A stretch of 22,351 nucleotides of DNA, from contig CADCPD010000024.1 of assembly GCA_902803265.1 (NCBI GenBank), positions 1 to 22,351 on the forward strand, written 5' to 3'. The first letter of the stretch is position 1; each line of letters begins with the position of its first letter. Shown in pieces: positions 1 to 7,572 of the stretch. The stretch is from an uncultured bacterium. Its GTDB lineage: Bacteria > Cyanobacteriota > Vampirovibrionia > Gastranaerophilales > Gastranaerophilaceae. The position numbers were made by a program, and so were the translations under genes. The notes under the pieces are model-generated. The model was given only the letters and a program-made list of their open reading frames with translations. It did not search any database and was not told the DNA's origin.

Positions 1-44
1 AAACCAAAACTAAAACCAAAAACCAAAAACCAAAACTTTATTAA
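1..44 (+). CDS. Possible 3' end of an upstream rightward gene (partial)
   Basis: Reading from base 3 gives Thr-Lys repeats followed by NQKPKLY and a TAA stop at 42-44. The stop lies only three bases before a strong rightward hairpin terminator, which is where a gene end is expected. The tail would be short, basic and low in complexity. The bases form an imperfect A-rich repeat of CAAAAA type, so a non-coding reading is possible, and another frame stays open through the terminator. Nothing can be said about function. Confidence 0.3.
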   Translation, partial: TKTKTKNQKPKLY

Positions 45-47
45 TCA

Positions 48-75
48 CTGTCTTAAATATTTAAGACAGTTTTTT
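48..75 (+). terminator. Rho-independent terminator
   Basis: A perfect 11-bp inverted repeat (CTGTCTTAAAT at 48-58, ATTTAAGACAG at 59-69) is followed by six T residues at 70-75. The stem is AT-rich and has almost no loop in the fully paired form, so the real hairpin probably opens at its AT centre. The T-tract is only on the rightward side, so it most likely ends a gene lying left of the window. Confidence 0.75.
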
Positions 76-95
76 ATTGGGTAATTACATAAAGG

Positions 96-132
96 AATCG
101 GTCAACCCTACAAAGATAGTAGCTGACCGATT
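96..132. other. Intergenic two-part hairpin
   Basis: A perfect 9-bp outer stem (AATCGGTCA at 96-104, TGACCGATT at 124-132) encloses an inner 4-bp stem (CTAC at 108-111, GTAG at 119-122) with a 7-base loop. It lies 26 bases past the stop of the leftward small ORF at 159-314. Neither side has a proper T-tract: leftward it continues TCCTTTATG. It could be a weak terminator or mRNA 3'-end stabiliser for the small ORF, or part of an unannotated small RNA. Confidence 0.4.
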
Positions 133-158
133 TACTTTAAAAAACTAAGTTAACAATC

Positions 159-314
159 TTAAGCTTGGAATGCACAAGCATCGCCTGAGTTGTTATTATT
201 GAATCCAAAACCAAAAGCTGAATTAATGAATGCTGTTTTTGGAGCATCTTGTTGTTCATCTAATTTTTTGTTATCTCTGATAGCTGATATTGAATTGATA
301 CCTTGTAATTCCAT
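159..314 (-). CDS. Small unknown ORF, 51 residues
   Basis: I do not recognise this protein. It starts MELQGINSIS, has a charged middle (RDNKKLDEQQD), and ends in a Gly/Phe/Asn-rich tail (FGFGF, four Asn, SGDACAFQA) with a single Cys near the C-terminus. The start is supported by a strong AAAGGAG ribosome binding site 6 bases upstream of ATG. It begins 108 bases downstream of the gmhA stop, so it may have its own promoter; TATATAAG near 355-362 on the minus strand could be a -10, but I see no good -35. There is no signal peptide or membrane segment. The polar leader followed by a Gly/Asn-rich end with one Cys faintly resembles a peptide precursor, but no modifying enzyme or transporter is in the window. 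It may equally be a lineage-specific small structural or regulatory protein. Confidence 0.6.
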   Translation of the reverse strand: MELQGINSISAIRDNKKLDEQQDAPKTAFINSAFGFGFNNNNSGDACAFQA

Positions 315-422
315 AATTTTCTCCTTTAACTCTTAATATTTAATTTGACCTCGTACTTATATAAAGAATTTTTAGATAAAAAAATTGCTTTTTTGGCTTC
401 ATTTATGTTAAGAAATGTTACA

Positions 423-989
423 TTAAGTATATAACGCATCCTCAACAACTTTACAAATTAAATGTCCTAAGAGCATTTGAGATTCCTGAATAATCGGAAC
501 TTCATTTGACGGTATCTTAATTAAAATATCACATAATGAATCCATCTTAGAAGGAGACAATTTTGTTAAACCGATATTAAACAACTTCATTTCATGTGCC
601 ACTTTCAGAGCTTCCGTAATATTTTCAGAATTACCGGAAGTAGACAGTGCAAAAACAATATCACCTTCCTTAGCAATAGCCTCAATTTGTCTTGAAAAAA
701 CCTTATTATAACCATAATCATTCGACAATGCGGTAATTACAGAATTATTTGCACAAAGTGAAATAGCATTAAAAGCGTGTCTTTCTTTTAAAAATCTTGA
801 AACAAATTCAGTTGCAAGATGGTTACAATCACTCGCGGAACCGCCATTTCCAATAAACAAAAGTTTATTGCCATTTTTTAATTTAGTAACCATAACATCA
901 GTTATTTTTTGAATATCAGCCAACAATTTAACATCATCAAGCATTTTCGTCTGTGTTAAAATAGATTCTTTTAAATAACTTTTTATCAT
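423..989 (-). CDS. gmhA: Phosphoheptose isomerase (sedoheptulose 7-phosphate isomerase)
   Basis: GmhA converts sedoheptulose 7-phosphate to D-glycero-D-manno-heptose 7-phosphate, the first step towards activated heptose for lipopolysaccharide core or other glycoconjugates; it is cytosolic. The 188 residues form one SIS domain of normal length. GNGGS at 47-51 and STSGN at 116-120 are the sugar-phosphate loops. The residues matching the zinc and active-site set of the E. coli enzyme are all present with the right spacing: His57, Glu61, Gln168 and His176. It is the last gene of the seven-gene leftward operon, and its ATG overlaps the gloA stop as ATGA. No other heptose gene (gmhB, hldE) is in the window. 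Because the four metal-site residues match, I prefer GmhA over other SIS-domain proteins such as DiaA. Confidence 0.9.
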   Translation of the reverse strand: MIKSYLKESILTQTKMLDDVKLLADIQKITDVMVTKLKNGNKLLFIGNGGSASDCNHLATEFVSRFLKERHAFNAISLCANNSVITALSNDYGYNKVFSRQIEAIAKEGDIVFALSTSGNSENITEALKVAHEMKLFNIGLTKLSPSKMDSLCDILIKIPSNEVPIIQESQMLLGHLICKVVEDALYT

Positions 990-1369
990 AATTTCTTCGC
1001 TTTCTGAATCAATTCAATTTCATTACCATCAGGATCTTTTACAAATGCAATTATTGTACCTGAAAATATTTCAAAAGGTTCATATAAATACTCATAACCC
1101 AAAGAATTCAATTTTGATGTAAATTCAGACATTGAGTCAACAGAAAACGCAAAGTGTCCAAACGCATTTCCGTTTTCATAGCCATTTTCAGGAGTATCAT
1201 CATTATAAGTTAATTCTATTTGTGCAGCATGTTCTTCATCTTCCAAATAATACAACTCACAATCATCCAATCTTTTCTTCTTCACAAAAGTCATGTTCAA
1301 TAAATTTTTGTAAAAGTCTAAAGACTTTTGCAAATCTTTTACTCTAATCATTGAATGCAAAAATTTCAT
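986..1369 (-). CDS. gloA: Lactoylglutathione lyase-type glyoxalase I
   Basis: A 127-residue vicinal-oxygen-chelate protein with two beta-alpha-beta-beta-beta modules, the usual length for bacterial glyoxalase I. The family turns the hemithioacetal of methylglyoxal and a thiol into S-lactoyl-thiol, detoxifying a glycolytic by-product in the cytosol. The four metal ligands of the E. coli enzyme map to His5, Glu52 (QIEL), His72 (GHFAF) and Glu119 (EIEL). The C-terminal DPDGNEIEL signature at 112-120 is typical. The ribosome binding site AAAGGA lies within the last codons of ispF, two bases separate the genes, and the stop overlaps the gmhA start, so it is translated from the same operon. The thiol cofactor cannot be judged from the sequence. 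Confidence 0.88.
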   Translation of the reverse strand: MKFLHSMIRVKDLQKSLDFYKNLLNMTFVKKKRLDDCELYYLEDEEHAAQIELTYNDDTPENGYENGNAFGHFAFSVDSMSEFTSKLNSLGYEYLYEPFEIFSGTIIAFVKDPDGNEIELIQKAKKL

Positions 1370-1371
1370 TA

Positions 1372-1851
1372 TTATTTATCCTTTCGCAGCATAACAACTG
1401 CATTTGCAACAACAGCTTCTTTTTCACCTACAGAATCCATGCTTTCATTAGTTTTTGCTTTAACAGATATTTCATCTTCGCTAATATTCAAAACATCCGA
1501 CAATTTCTTAACCATTTGAGGAATATATGGTTTCATTTTCGGTTCTTGAATAATAATATTTGAATCTATATTGTTAATCACATAACCCTTTTCTGATATT
1601 AAAGCATAAACATGCTTCAATAACTCGATACTTGAAATCCCTTTATATTTTTCATCGGTATCAGGGAAATGTGTTCCGATATCAGAAAGCGCTAACGCAC
1701 CTAACATTGCGTCAATAATAGCATGAATTAAGACATCTGCATCTGAATGACCTAATAAACCTTTGCAGTGAGGAATATTAACTCCACCGATAATCAACGG
1801 TCTATCTTCAACTAATTTGTGTATATCGTAACCTAAACCTACTCTAAACAT
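1372..1851 (-). CDS. ispF: 2-C-methyl-D-erythritol 2,4-cyclodiphosphate synthase
   Basis: IspF cyclises CDP-methylerythritol 2-phosphate to MEcPP with release of CMP, in the non-mevalonate (MEP) isoprenoid pathway. Its 159 residues are the full family length. The zinc ligands are Asp9, His11 (GYDIH) and His43 (LIHAIIDAM), and HSDADV at 35-40 is the conserved substrate loop. DIGTHFPDTD at 57-66 is the usual stretch contacting the erythritol diphosphate. The C-terminal KAKTNE...GEKEA form resembles cyanobacterial versions. ATG follows a GAGGTTG ribosome binding site that overlaps the TGA stop of the HAD gene, 11 bases upstream. The presence of the MEP route fits a Gram-negative or cyanobacteria-related organism. 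No ispD fusion is present. Confidence 0.95.
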   Translation of the reverse strand: MFRVGLGYDIHKLVEDRPLIIGGVNIPHCKGLLGHSDADVLIHAIIDAMLGALALSDIGTHFPDTDEKYKGISSIELLKHVYALISEKGYVINNIDSNIIIQEPKMKPYIPQMVKKLSDVLNISEDEISVKAKTNESMDSVGEKEAVVANAVVMLRKDK

Positions 1852-1862
1852 AATTTACAACC

Positions 1863-2663
1863 TCATAAAACAAATTTTTCAATAGCTTTAACAAAACCGT
1901 TATTTTCAACTGTGTCAGTAACAAAATCAGCAACAGCTTTCAGTTCATCTGTAGCATTACCCATTGCAACACCAATTCCACCGGCTTTTATAAGTTCAAT
2001 ATCATTATTATGATCACCAATAGTTAAAACTTCATCTTTAGTAATACCATAAAAATCTTCCAAGCATTTTACACCATCACCCTTTGTCGCTTCTCTATGA
2101 CAAACTTCACAGAAAAAATCCGTTGATTTTACTATAAATAATTCCGGATAATCTTCCTGTAATTTATTGGTAAGATATGTAATTTTATCCGCATCATTAT
2201 AATCTATCAACAATATTTTATTAACTTTGTCAATTTTAATTTCATCAAAAGAAACTACATTAAAAGGAATATGTTGGTGACCTGCATATTTTCGCGTAAA
2301 TTCATTTTCTTTTTCAACGTACAAGTCATCATTAATATATAAATTAATATGTACATCCGACTTTTTACACCAATCTATAATAGATATAGCTTTATCATTT
2401 GGAATATAACGTTCATAAATAATATTTTCTTGCAAAGTATTATCTCTGACTAAAGCCCCCTGATAAGAAACAATAGGATTATGTATACCAAGTTCATCCG
2501 CGATTTTTTTTGCAGACTTATGCATTCTACCTGTAACAAGGACAACTTTAACTCCTTTTTCATCAAGTGTTCTTATACAATCTAAAACTTCATGATTAAT
2601 TTCACCGTTATATTTTAAAATAGTACCGTCAATATCAGTTGCAACCAGTTTTATCTTAGACAT
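1863..2663 (-). CDS. HAD-superfamily Cof-type sugar phosphatase
   Basis: A 266-residue HAD hydrolase of the Cof/IIB subfamily (YidA-like), which dephosphorylates sugar phosphates, nucleotides or flavin precursors in the cytosol. Motif I is DIDGT at 10-14 with nucleophile Asp10 and general acid Asp12. Motif II is VTGR at 43-46. Motif III Lys is Lys194 in ATKGDG, and motif IV is GDHNND at 216-221 with metal-binding Asp217 and Asp221. The C2 cap lies between about 80 and 185. Length and motif order are standard and all catalytic residues are kept. It lies in the middle of the leftward operon, 14 bases after the Nudix gene, with AGGT-type ribosome binding. The substrate cannot be told from the sequence; the gmhA neighbour makes a sugar phosphate possible but this is weak. 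Confidence 0.88.
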   Translation of the reverse strand: MSKIKLVATDIDGTILKYNGEINHEVLDCIRTLDEKGVKVVLVTGRMHKSAKKIADELGIHNPIVSYQGALVRDNTLQENIIYERYIPNDKAISIIDWCKKSDVHINLYINDDLYVEKENEFTRKYAGHQHIPFNVVSFDEIKIDKVNKILLIDYNDADKITYLTNKLQEDYPELFIVKSTDFFCEVCHREATKGDGVKCLEDFYGITKDEVLTIGDHNNDIELIKAGGIGVAMGNATDELKAVADFVTDTVENNGFVKAIEKFVL

Positions 2664-2677
2664 AAAAAACCTATAAC

Positions 2678-3205
2678 CTACAATTTAAACGCTCTCATAA
2701 GTGCACAAATAGTTTTTGAATCATTTAATTCACCATTTTTAATTAGTTCAAAAACTTCATCTAACTTGTACTCATAATGACAAATAATTTCACCTTCATC
2801 CGGACACGGATTATCATATTGCAGATCAGTTGCAAAGAATAAATACAATTTTTCATCACAAATTCCCGGAGTAGTATGAATAAAACCTAAAGATTTCCAT
2901 TCATTAGCAATATAACCTGTTTCCTCATGAAGTTCTCTTTTTGCGGCAAGAAGGACATCTTCACCTTTTTCAAGTTTTCCTGCAGGGAGTTCTAACGAAA
3001 CCTTAGAAATAGCGTAACGATATTGCTTAACCATTAAAATCGTATTTTCATCTTTTAAAGCCACTACAACAACACCACCGGGATGTCTTATAACTTCTCT
3101 AAAAGACTTGCTTCCGTCTGGAAGTTCAATATCATCTAAAGTTATATCAATAACTTTTCCCTCATAAGTAACTTTTGAACTAATTTTCTTTTCAACAAAA
3201 TCCAT
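2678..3205 (-). CDS. Nudix hydrolase, ADP-ribose pyrophosphatase type
   Basis: The 175 residues match the NudF/ADP-ribose pyrophosphatase group in length and layout: an N-terminal strand region, then the Nudix box. The box runs 76-98 with Gly76, Glu82, Arg90-Glu91, Glu94-Glu95 and Gly97, so all metal-binding residues are present. LELPAGK just before the box and HTTPG at 110-114 after it are typical of this group, which splits ADP-ribose or ADP-sugars to AMP and sugar phosphate. It is cytosolic. The AGGTGG ribosome binding site is laid over the TAG stop of the preceding gene, so translation is probably coupled. Substrate choice within the family (ADP-ribose, ADP-glucose, others) is not certain. 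Confidence 0.9.
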   Translation of the reverse strand: MDFVEKKISSKVTYEGKVIDITLDDIELPDGSKSFREVIRHPGGVVVVALKDENTILMVKQYRYAISKVSLELPAGKLEKGEDVLLAAKRELHEETGYIANEWKSLGFIHTTPGICDEKLYLFFATDLQYDNPCPDEGEIICHYEYKLDEVFELIKNGELNDSKTICALMRAFKL

Positions 3206-3215
3206 ACTTAACCAC

Positions 3216-4379
3216 CTATAATGCCATTATAATAGACTTAATATTTTCATCTGTTATACGAGAAAGTATTTCAGATTTATCAACTCTATCCATTTTTCCC
3301 AATAATTTTAACGCAGATAAAGCTTTTAAAACCAAAGTCTGATTTGAAGAATTCAATAAATTCAACAACTTATCTTCAGACTTTAATAAATCAATTGCGG
3401 TAAATACAAAATCACTATCTTCAACTAATTCATCATCAGCAAGTAAATTTAAATTACTTATATCAAGAGAGTTTAGTGATTTTTTTATATCATAAATTTC
3501 ATTTTTGGTATTTTTATCTTCATCATATAAATATTCATCATTTTCAGTCAAAGTATTAAATTTTTCTTTGGCATTTAAAAGAATAACAGCCTCTTTAGAC
3601 GAAAGATGATTTAATAAACATCCCAAAATATCATAAAGCTGATAATCAAAAACTTGAGACAAAGCAGTAACTTCACCGAGACCGTCAATAATATAATTAA
3701 TTAAGCACAAAGCGTTATCAGTATCTGATTCAAGCAAATTAAATATGTTATCTAAATACGGAATTTCTGCCGCTATATTTTCAGCCAAAGAAGAATTTTT
3801 CATGGCTTTAAATAAATCAGGAACAGCAGTTTTATCACCAAAAGCCACTAAAAATTTAACTGCAGATAAAACCTCAAAATCATCATCAGAAGACAAATTT
3901 AAAATTGCTTGATTAAAACAATCTCTATCTCCTTGAAAAGCAAGAGCTTCCGCACAATTCAAAGCCAATGGTTCATAGTCGGAATTAATATAATTTTTTA
4001 AAATATTTGAAACTTCCGAATTAGTAACAAATGAAAAATATTTTGCACAATAAGCTTTTTCTTCATTTGATCCATTATTCAAAATTTCTAAAAGATTTGC
4101 ATTTAAATCTGCATTTTCAAATTTTGATAAAGATTTTGCAATAATATCAACATAAGAAGAAGAATAATACGGCAAAAATTTAATTAGGTTCAAATAATTT
4201 GAAGAATTAACAGCATTTTCAAGTCTTTGAGCAACATTATTTTTAATAAAATCAAATAAAAAATCATCCTTTTCAACAAGTTCTTTAAACGATTCAACAT
4301 CAGCAGAATCGATAATATGAGAAGCAGCCATCTCATAATCTTGTTTATTTTTAGACGTTAATTTTTTAATCAAAGACAT
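3216..4379 (-). CDS. Unrecognised all-helical protein, HEAT-repeat-like
   Basis: I do not recognise a named family. The 387 residues are almost entirely predicted helix, rich in Leu, Asn, Asp, Ser and Glu, and arranged in repeating helix pairs. Examples are the stretches around 100-135, 137-160, 165-195 and 340-365, the last containing LVLKALSALKLLG. This is the look of a HEAT/armadillo solenoid that binds other proteins. There is no signal peptide, membrane segment or catalytic motif. An acidic, less regular segment at about 265-310 (NDEYLYDEDKN) may be a linker. Its ATG overlaps the TAA of the DprA-like gene by one base (TAATG), so the two are probably translationally coupled and may act together. 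The function is unknown; DNA-uptake or recombination support is only a guess from the neighbour. Confidence 0.75.
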   Translation of the reverse strand: MSLIKKLTSKNKQDYEMAASHIIDSADVESFKELVEKDDFLFDFIKNNVAQRLENAVNSSNYLNLIKFLPYYSSSYVDIIAKSLSKFENADLNANLLEILNNGSNEEKAYCAKYFSFVTNSEVSNILKNYINSDYEPLALNCAEALAFQGDRDCFNQAILNLSSDDDFEVLSAVKFLVAFGDKTAVPDLFKAMKNSSLAENIAAEIPYLDNIFNLLESDTDNALCLINYIIDGLGEVTALSQVFDYQLYDILGCLLNHLSSKEAVILLNAKEKFNTLTENDEYLYDEDKNTKNEIYDIKKSLNSLDISNLNLLADDELVEDSDFVFTAIDLLKSEDKLLNLLNSSNQTLVLKALSALKLLGKMDRVDKSEILSRITDENIKSIIMAL

Positions 4380-4972
4380 TAATCTAAATAAAAGGCAGTA
4401 ATAACTTTATGACCTTCTTCAGCATATTCAATAGCACTATGCAAAGTCTTTGAAGTATGTGATAAGAAACAAATCAATTGATTACAATCATCAATAATTT
4501 CTCTGTTACAAACACGAGAAGCATCAGCCAAAGTCATCATAGCTCTGTCCGGATGTTCAATAATATTAGGAACACCAATTAACTGATCTTGAACGTCAGA
4601 AGGTTGTTGACCTATAGTTTGCGGTAATATAACTTTTAACTTGTTAGCATCAGCTTTCATAGCACCACGAATTGCAGCAGCGTTTGTTCCTGATGAACCA
4701 CCGGATGTAATAATAGTATTACCTTGCATTGCTAAAGCTGTAACAAGTGTTTCAATAATTTGCTGGTGAGTAATTGCCAAATTACGGCTACCAATAACGG
4801 CAATTTTTTTAGACGATTGTTGAATAGTAGCAAGTTCCATTGCAAGTTCATCAACTGTATCCGGAGAATCAGAACTAACAGAATCTAAATCAAGAGGTAC
4901 CATAATTGTACTTTGAGGTTCAGAACCATCACCATCCATATTGACAACTTTACTAAATTTTTCGTCTAACAT
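4379..4972 (-). CDS. DprA-like Rossmann-fold protein of cyanobacterial type
   Basis: A 197-residue protein with one Rossmann-like domain related to the DprA/Smf and LOG nucleotide-binding fold. Residues 1-50 are a polar, probably flexible start. The core begins IAVIGSR at 57-63, followed by ITSGGSSGTNAAA at 88-100 (phosphate-binding loop) and RGAMKAD. Near the end there is CNREII and NQLICF before a short C-terminus ending AFYLD. It is much shorter than canonical DprA (about 280-370 residues) and lacks the SAM-like and winged-helix domains. I recall very similar short proteins annotated as DNA recombination-mediator protein A in cyanobacteria. Whether it binds ssDNA and RecA as true DprA does is not shown. 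It is the first gene of the leftward operon, preceded by an AGGTAGGA ribosome binding site and a promoter region shared with pcrA. Confidence 0.75.
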   Translation of the reverse strand: MLDEKFSKVVNMDGDGSEPQSTIMVPLDLDSVSSDSPDTVDELAMELATIQQSSKKIAVIGSRNLAITHQQIIETLVTALAMQGNTIITSGGSSGTNAAAIRGAMKADANKLKVILPQTIGQQPSDVQDQLIGVPNIIEHPDRAMMTLADASRVCNREIIDDCNQLICFLSHTSKTLHSAIEYAEEGHKVITAFYLD

Positions 4973-4988
4973 ATTTCCTACCTTTGAA

Positions 4989-5016
4989 TTGCAAATTTTA
5001 CTTTATTTAGTACAAT
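4989..5016 (+). promoter_or_regulatory. Sigma70-type promoter for pcrA
   Basis: TTGCAA at 4989-4994 and TACAAT at 5011-5016 are separated by 16 bases, putting transcription start near 5023, about 20-30 bases ahead of the pcrA start. It lies in the 69-bp divergent gap and overlaps the likely leftward promoter. Confidence 0.6.
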
Positions 5017-5017
5017 A

Positions 5018-5046
5018 ATATTATCATAAAAAAAAATTTTTGTGAA
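5018..5046 (-). promoter_or_regulatory. Possible promoter of the leftward seven-gene operon
   Basis: On the minus strand TTCACA (5046-5041) and TAATAT (5023-5018) are 17 bases apart, with a nine-T tract in the spacer. GATAAT two bases earlier is an alternative -10 element. The element is face to face with the pcrA promoter, so the two may compete. The match is moderate in very AT-rich DNA. Confidence 0.4.
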
Positions 5047-5053
5047 TAGGGAT

Positions 5054-7492
5054 ATGGAAAATATATTAAACAAGCTGAATGACGAACAGTTAGAAGCTGT
5101 AAAATCAATAGAGGGAGAGGTATTAATTCTTGCAGGTGCAGGCAGTGGAAAAACACGTGTGCTTACATCAAGAATTGCGTACCTTATACAAAATTTTGTT
5201 CCGTCAAGAGAAATACTGGCTGTTACTTTTACAAACAAAGCAGCTAAAGAAATGCGAGAAAGACTTACTAACATGCTTGGAGAACAAGCTGTTAAACACA
5301 TGTGGGTCGGAACTTTCCACAGTATTTGCGGAAGAATATTAAGACAAGATATTGATAATTACACTTTTAAATCACATAAAAAACTTGATAAGAATTTCAC
5401 CATATATGACGAACAGGATGCACTGAATGTGATAAAACAGGCATTAAAAAAACTAAATCTTGATGATAAAAAATATCAGCCAAAAGTTATCAAATCTCAC
5501 ATATCAAACGCAAAAAACAAAATGATGGATGCTCATAACTACGCTATGTATGCAAGAGATTTCGTCACTCAAAAAATCGCAGCAGTTTTTGAACTTTACG
5601 AAGAAAATTTAAATAACAATAATGCCATTGATTTTGATGATATGCTTATGTTGTCTGTAAAATTACTTCAACAATGTCCGGAAGTAAGACAAAAATATTA
5701 TGAAAAATTCAGACACATACTTGTTGATGAGTTTCAGGATACAAACCTTGCACAATACGAACTTGTAAAACTCTTGTTTACTAACGGACAAGAAAATTAT
5801 GAAAGACAAAAACGTTCACTTTGTGTTGTAGGTGATATTGACCAATCAATTTACAGCTGGCGTGGTGCAGATTACAGAATTTTATTAAATTTTCAAAAAG
5901 ATTTTCAAAACGCAAAAATGATAAAACTTGAAAAAAATTATCGTTCAACTGAAAACATTCTAAAATGCGCAAATTCAATTATTGAAAACAACAGAGAACG
6001 TGTAGATAAAGTTCTACGTTCCACAAAAGGTTCGGGAGAAAAAATTGTATTATACGAAGCACAGGATGAATCAGATGAAGCAAGTTTTATTGCGATGAAA
6101 ATCAGACAAATAACAAATCGCAAAAACTATAATCAATGCGCAGTATTGTACAGAACAAACGCTCAATCACGCTCAATAGAAGATGCGCTTATGTCATCAT
6201 CTATTCCCTATAAAATCTATGGCGGGCTAAAATTCTATGACAGAAAAGAAATTAAAGATGTAGTTGCTTATTTAAAATTAATTTACAACTCTAGTGATTC
6301 CATAAGTTTCAAACGAATTATAAACGTTCCGAAACGCTCAATAGGAGACACTACACTTCAAAAATTACAGCAATTTGCAGACGAAAACGAACTAAGCTTA
6401 TTTGATGCAATTGAAAGAATAGAAGAAACAGATATTCAGAAAAAAACACAAACAAAATTACAAGATTTTAAAATCTTAATTTTAAAATTAAAAGAAGCGC
6501 AAACAAGATATAGTTTGGATGAATACATCGGACTTGTAATAGAAAAAAGCGGTTATCTTGAAGAATTACAAAATTCAAATACACCTGATGATGAAACAAG
6601 AATAGAAAACTTACAGGAATTAGTAAACGTAGCAAGCGAATTTGAACCGGAAGAAATTGAAAATACTTTAGGAGAATTTTTAGCACAAATTGCACTTGTA
6701 TCAGATACAGATAATCTTGAAAATGTTTCTGATAACGTAACATTAATGACACTACACTCTGCCAAAGGGCTTGAATTCCCATACGTATTTTTAGCGGGAC
6801 TTGAAGAAGGAATATTTCCGCACTCAAGAACATTTGAATCAGCATCTGAACTTGAAGAAGAACGCCGCTTAATGTACGTGGGTGTTACAAGAGCCGAAGA
6901 ACAACTATATTTAACATTTGCCAAACGCAGACTACTTTGGGGGGATTACAAATACAATCCGCCATCAAGATTTTTGGAAGAAATTCCGCAATCACTACTT
7001 GATACCAGTTATTCAGAAACATTAACCGTATCTAAACCAAGTTTCAAAAATACCAATTACACATCGAGAACAAGTCAATTCAATGAAGACGGCAGAATAA
7101 TGCCGACAACTGGTTTTGGTAAAAACTTCATTGCTCCACAAAAGAGAAATTATTCAGAAGGCGCCGCAGAAATTATAAAAAGAAAAACTTACACCAAAGA
7201 ACAAACCGAGCAACAAACAAAAGAATTTTTCAAAGATAATGCAATAAAAAGAATGATTGAGGAAAAGAAACAAAAAGAAAAAGAAGCTCAAGAAGAAAAA
7301 GAACGAGAAATAAAAGAACACAACACATTTGAAATATTCAAAACCGGAGATAGAGTTTTCCATGAAAAATTAGGAATAGGAACAATACTGGAAGTCATGG
7401 AAATCGGAGAAAGTTCTATGTATACCGTAGATTTTGGTAAACAAGGTAAAAAAGCTCTGGATGCAAGTTATGCACATCTTAAGAAATTTTAA
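5054..7492 (+). CDS. pcrA: UvrD/PcrA-family ATP-dependent DNA helicase
   Basis: A superfamily 1A 3'-5' DNA helicase acting in nucleotide excision repair, replication restart and removal of RecA or stalled RNA polymerase. Counting from the GTG at 5042, motifs are: Walker A AGAGSGKT (31-38), motif Ia TFTNKAA, Walker B DEFQDT (229-234), motif III GDIDQSIYSWRGA (264-276), motif IV NYRST (299-303), motif V TLHSAKGLEF (about 570-580) and motif VI YVGVTRAEE (about 611-619). A Lys/Glu-rich linker (about 715-760) joins a C-terminal Tudor-like domain (about 767-816, GDRVFHEKLGIG), the part that contacts RNA polymerase in PcrA. I prefer ATG 5054 (812 residues, MENILNKLNDEQ) because homologs begin about there. 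GTG 5042 would add four residues and has no ribosome binding site. Only a weak AGGG precedes the ATG. Confidence 0.95.
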   Translation: MENILNKLNDEQLEAVKSIEGEVLILAGAGSGKTRVLTSRIAYLIQNFVPSREILAVTFTNKAAKEMRERLTNMLGEQAVKHMWVGTFHSICGRILRQDIDNYTFKSHKKLDKNFTIYDEQDALNVIKQALKKLNLDDKKYQPKVIKSHISNAKNKMMDAHNYAMYARDFVTQKIAAVFELYEENLNNNNAIDFDDMLMLSVKLLQQCPEVRQKYYEKFRHILVDEFQDTNLAQYELVKLLFTNGQENYERQKRSLCVVGDIDQSIYSWRGADYRILLNFQKDFQNAKMIKLEKNYRSTENILKCANSIIENNRERVDKVLRSTKGSGEKIVLYEAQDESDEASFIAMKIRQITNRKNYNQCAVLYRTNAQSRSIEDALMSSSIPYKIYGGLKFYDRKEIKDVVAYLKLIYNSSDSISFKRIINVPKRSIGDTTLQKLQQFADENELSLFDAIERIEETDIQKKTQTKLQDFKILILKLKEAQTRYSLDEYIGLVIEKSGYLEELQNSNTPDDETRIENLQELVNVASEFEPEEIENTLGEFLAQIALVSDTDNLENVSDNVTLMTLHSAKGLEFPYVFLAGLEEGIFPHSRTFESASELEEERRLMYVGVTRAEEQLYLTFAKRRLLWGDYKYNPPSRFLEEIPQSLLDTSYSETLTVSKPSFKNTNYTSRTSQFNEDGRIMPTTGFGKNFIAPQKRNYSEGAAEIIKRKTYTKEQTEQQTKEFFKDNAIKRMIEEKKQKEKEAQEEKEREIKEHNTFEIFKTGDRVFHEKLGIGTILEVMEIGESSMYTVDFGKQGKKALDASYAHLKKF

Positions 7493-7536
7493 ATTAATAT
7501 TACGTAAAAGTTTAAAACATCAAAACATGTTTTTTC

Positions 7537-7548
7537 TATAATATAAGT
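7537..7548 (+). promoter_or_regulatory. Likely -10 region of the prs promoter
   Basis: A perfect TATAAT (7537-7542) sits in the 12-base string TATAATATAAGT, which recurs exactly in the pyk promoter at 15947-15958. No good -35 is found: the bases 17 upstream are AAAACA. The start would be near 7549, giving a leader of about 24 bases containing the AGGA ribosome binding site of prs. Confidence 0.45.
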
Positions 7549-7572
7549 ATAAACCACAAGTGAGGAAGAATT

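Noticed and set aside
1..36. A-rich CAAAAA-type tandem units resembling a telomere-like or CRISPR-like repeat
   Set aside because: The units are irregular, only about 6 bases long and confined to 36 bases at the window edge; a Lys/Thr/Pro-rich gene end explains them better.
360..395. Hairpin AAAAAAGCAATTTTTT on the minus strand as terminator of the seven-gene operon
   Set aside because: The stem is A-T pairs only with a 4-base loop; too weak in DNA of this composition to claim.
4379..4972. Full-length DprA
   Set aside because: The protein is only 197 residues, with a single Rossmann domain and without the extra domains of DprA; it is called DprA-like only.
6468..7363. Open frames on the minus strand inside the pcrA gene
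   Set aside because: Their translations are Leu/Phe/Ser-rich shadows of A-rich coding sequence, with no start signals, inside a helicase with all motifs.
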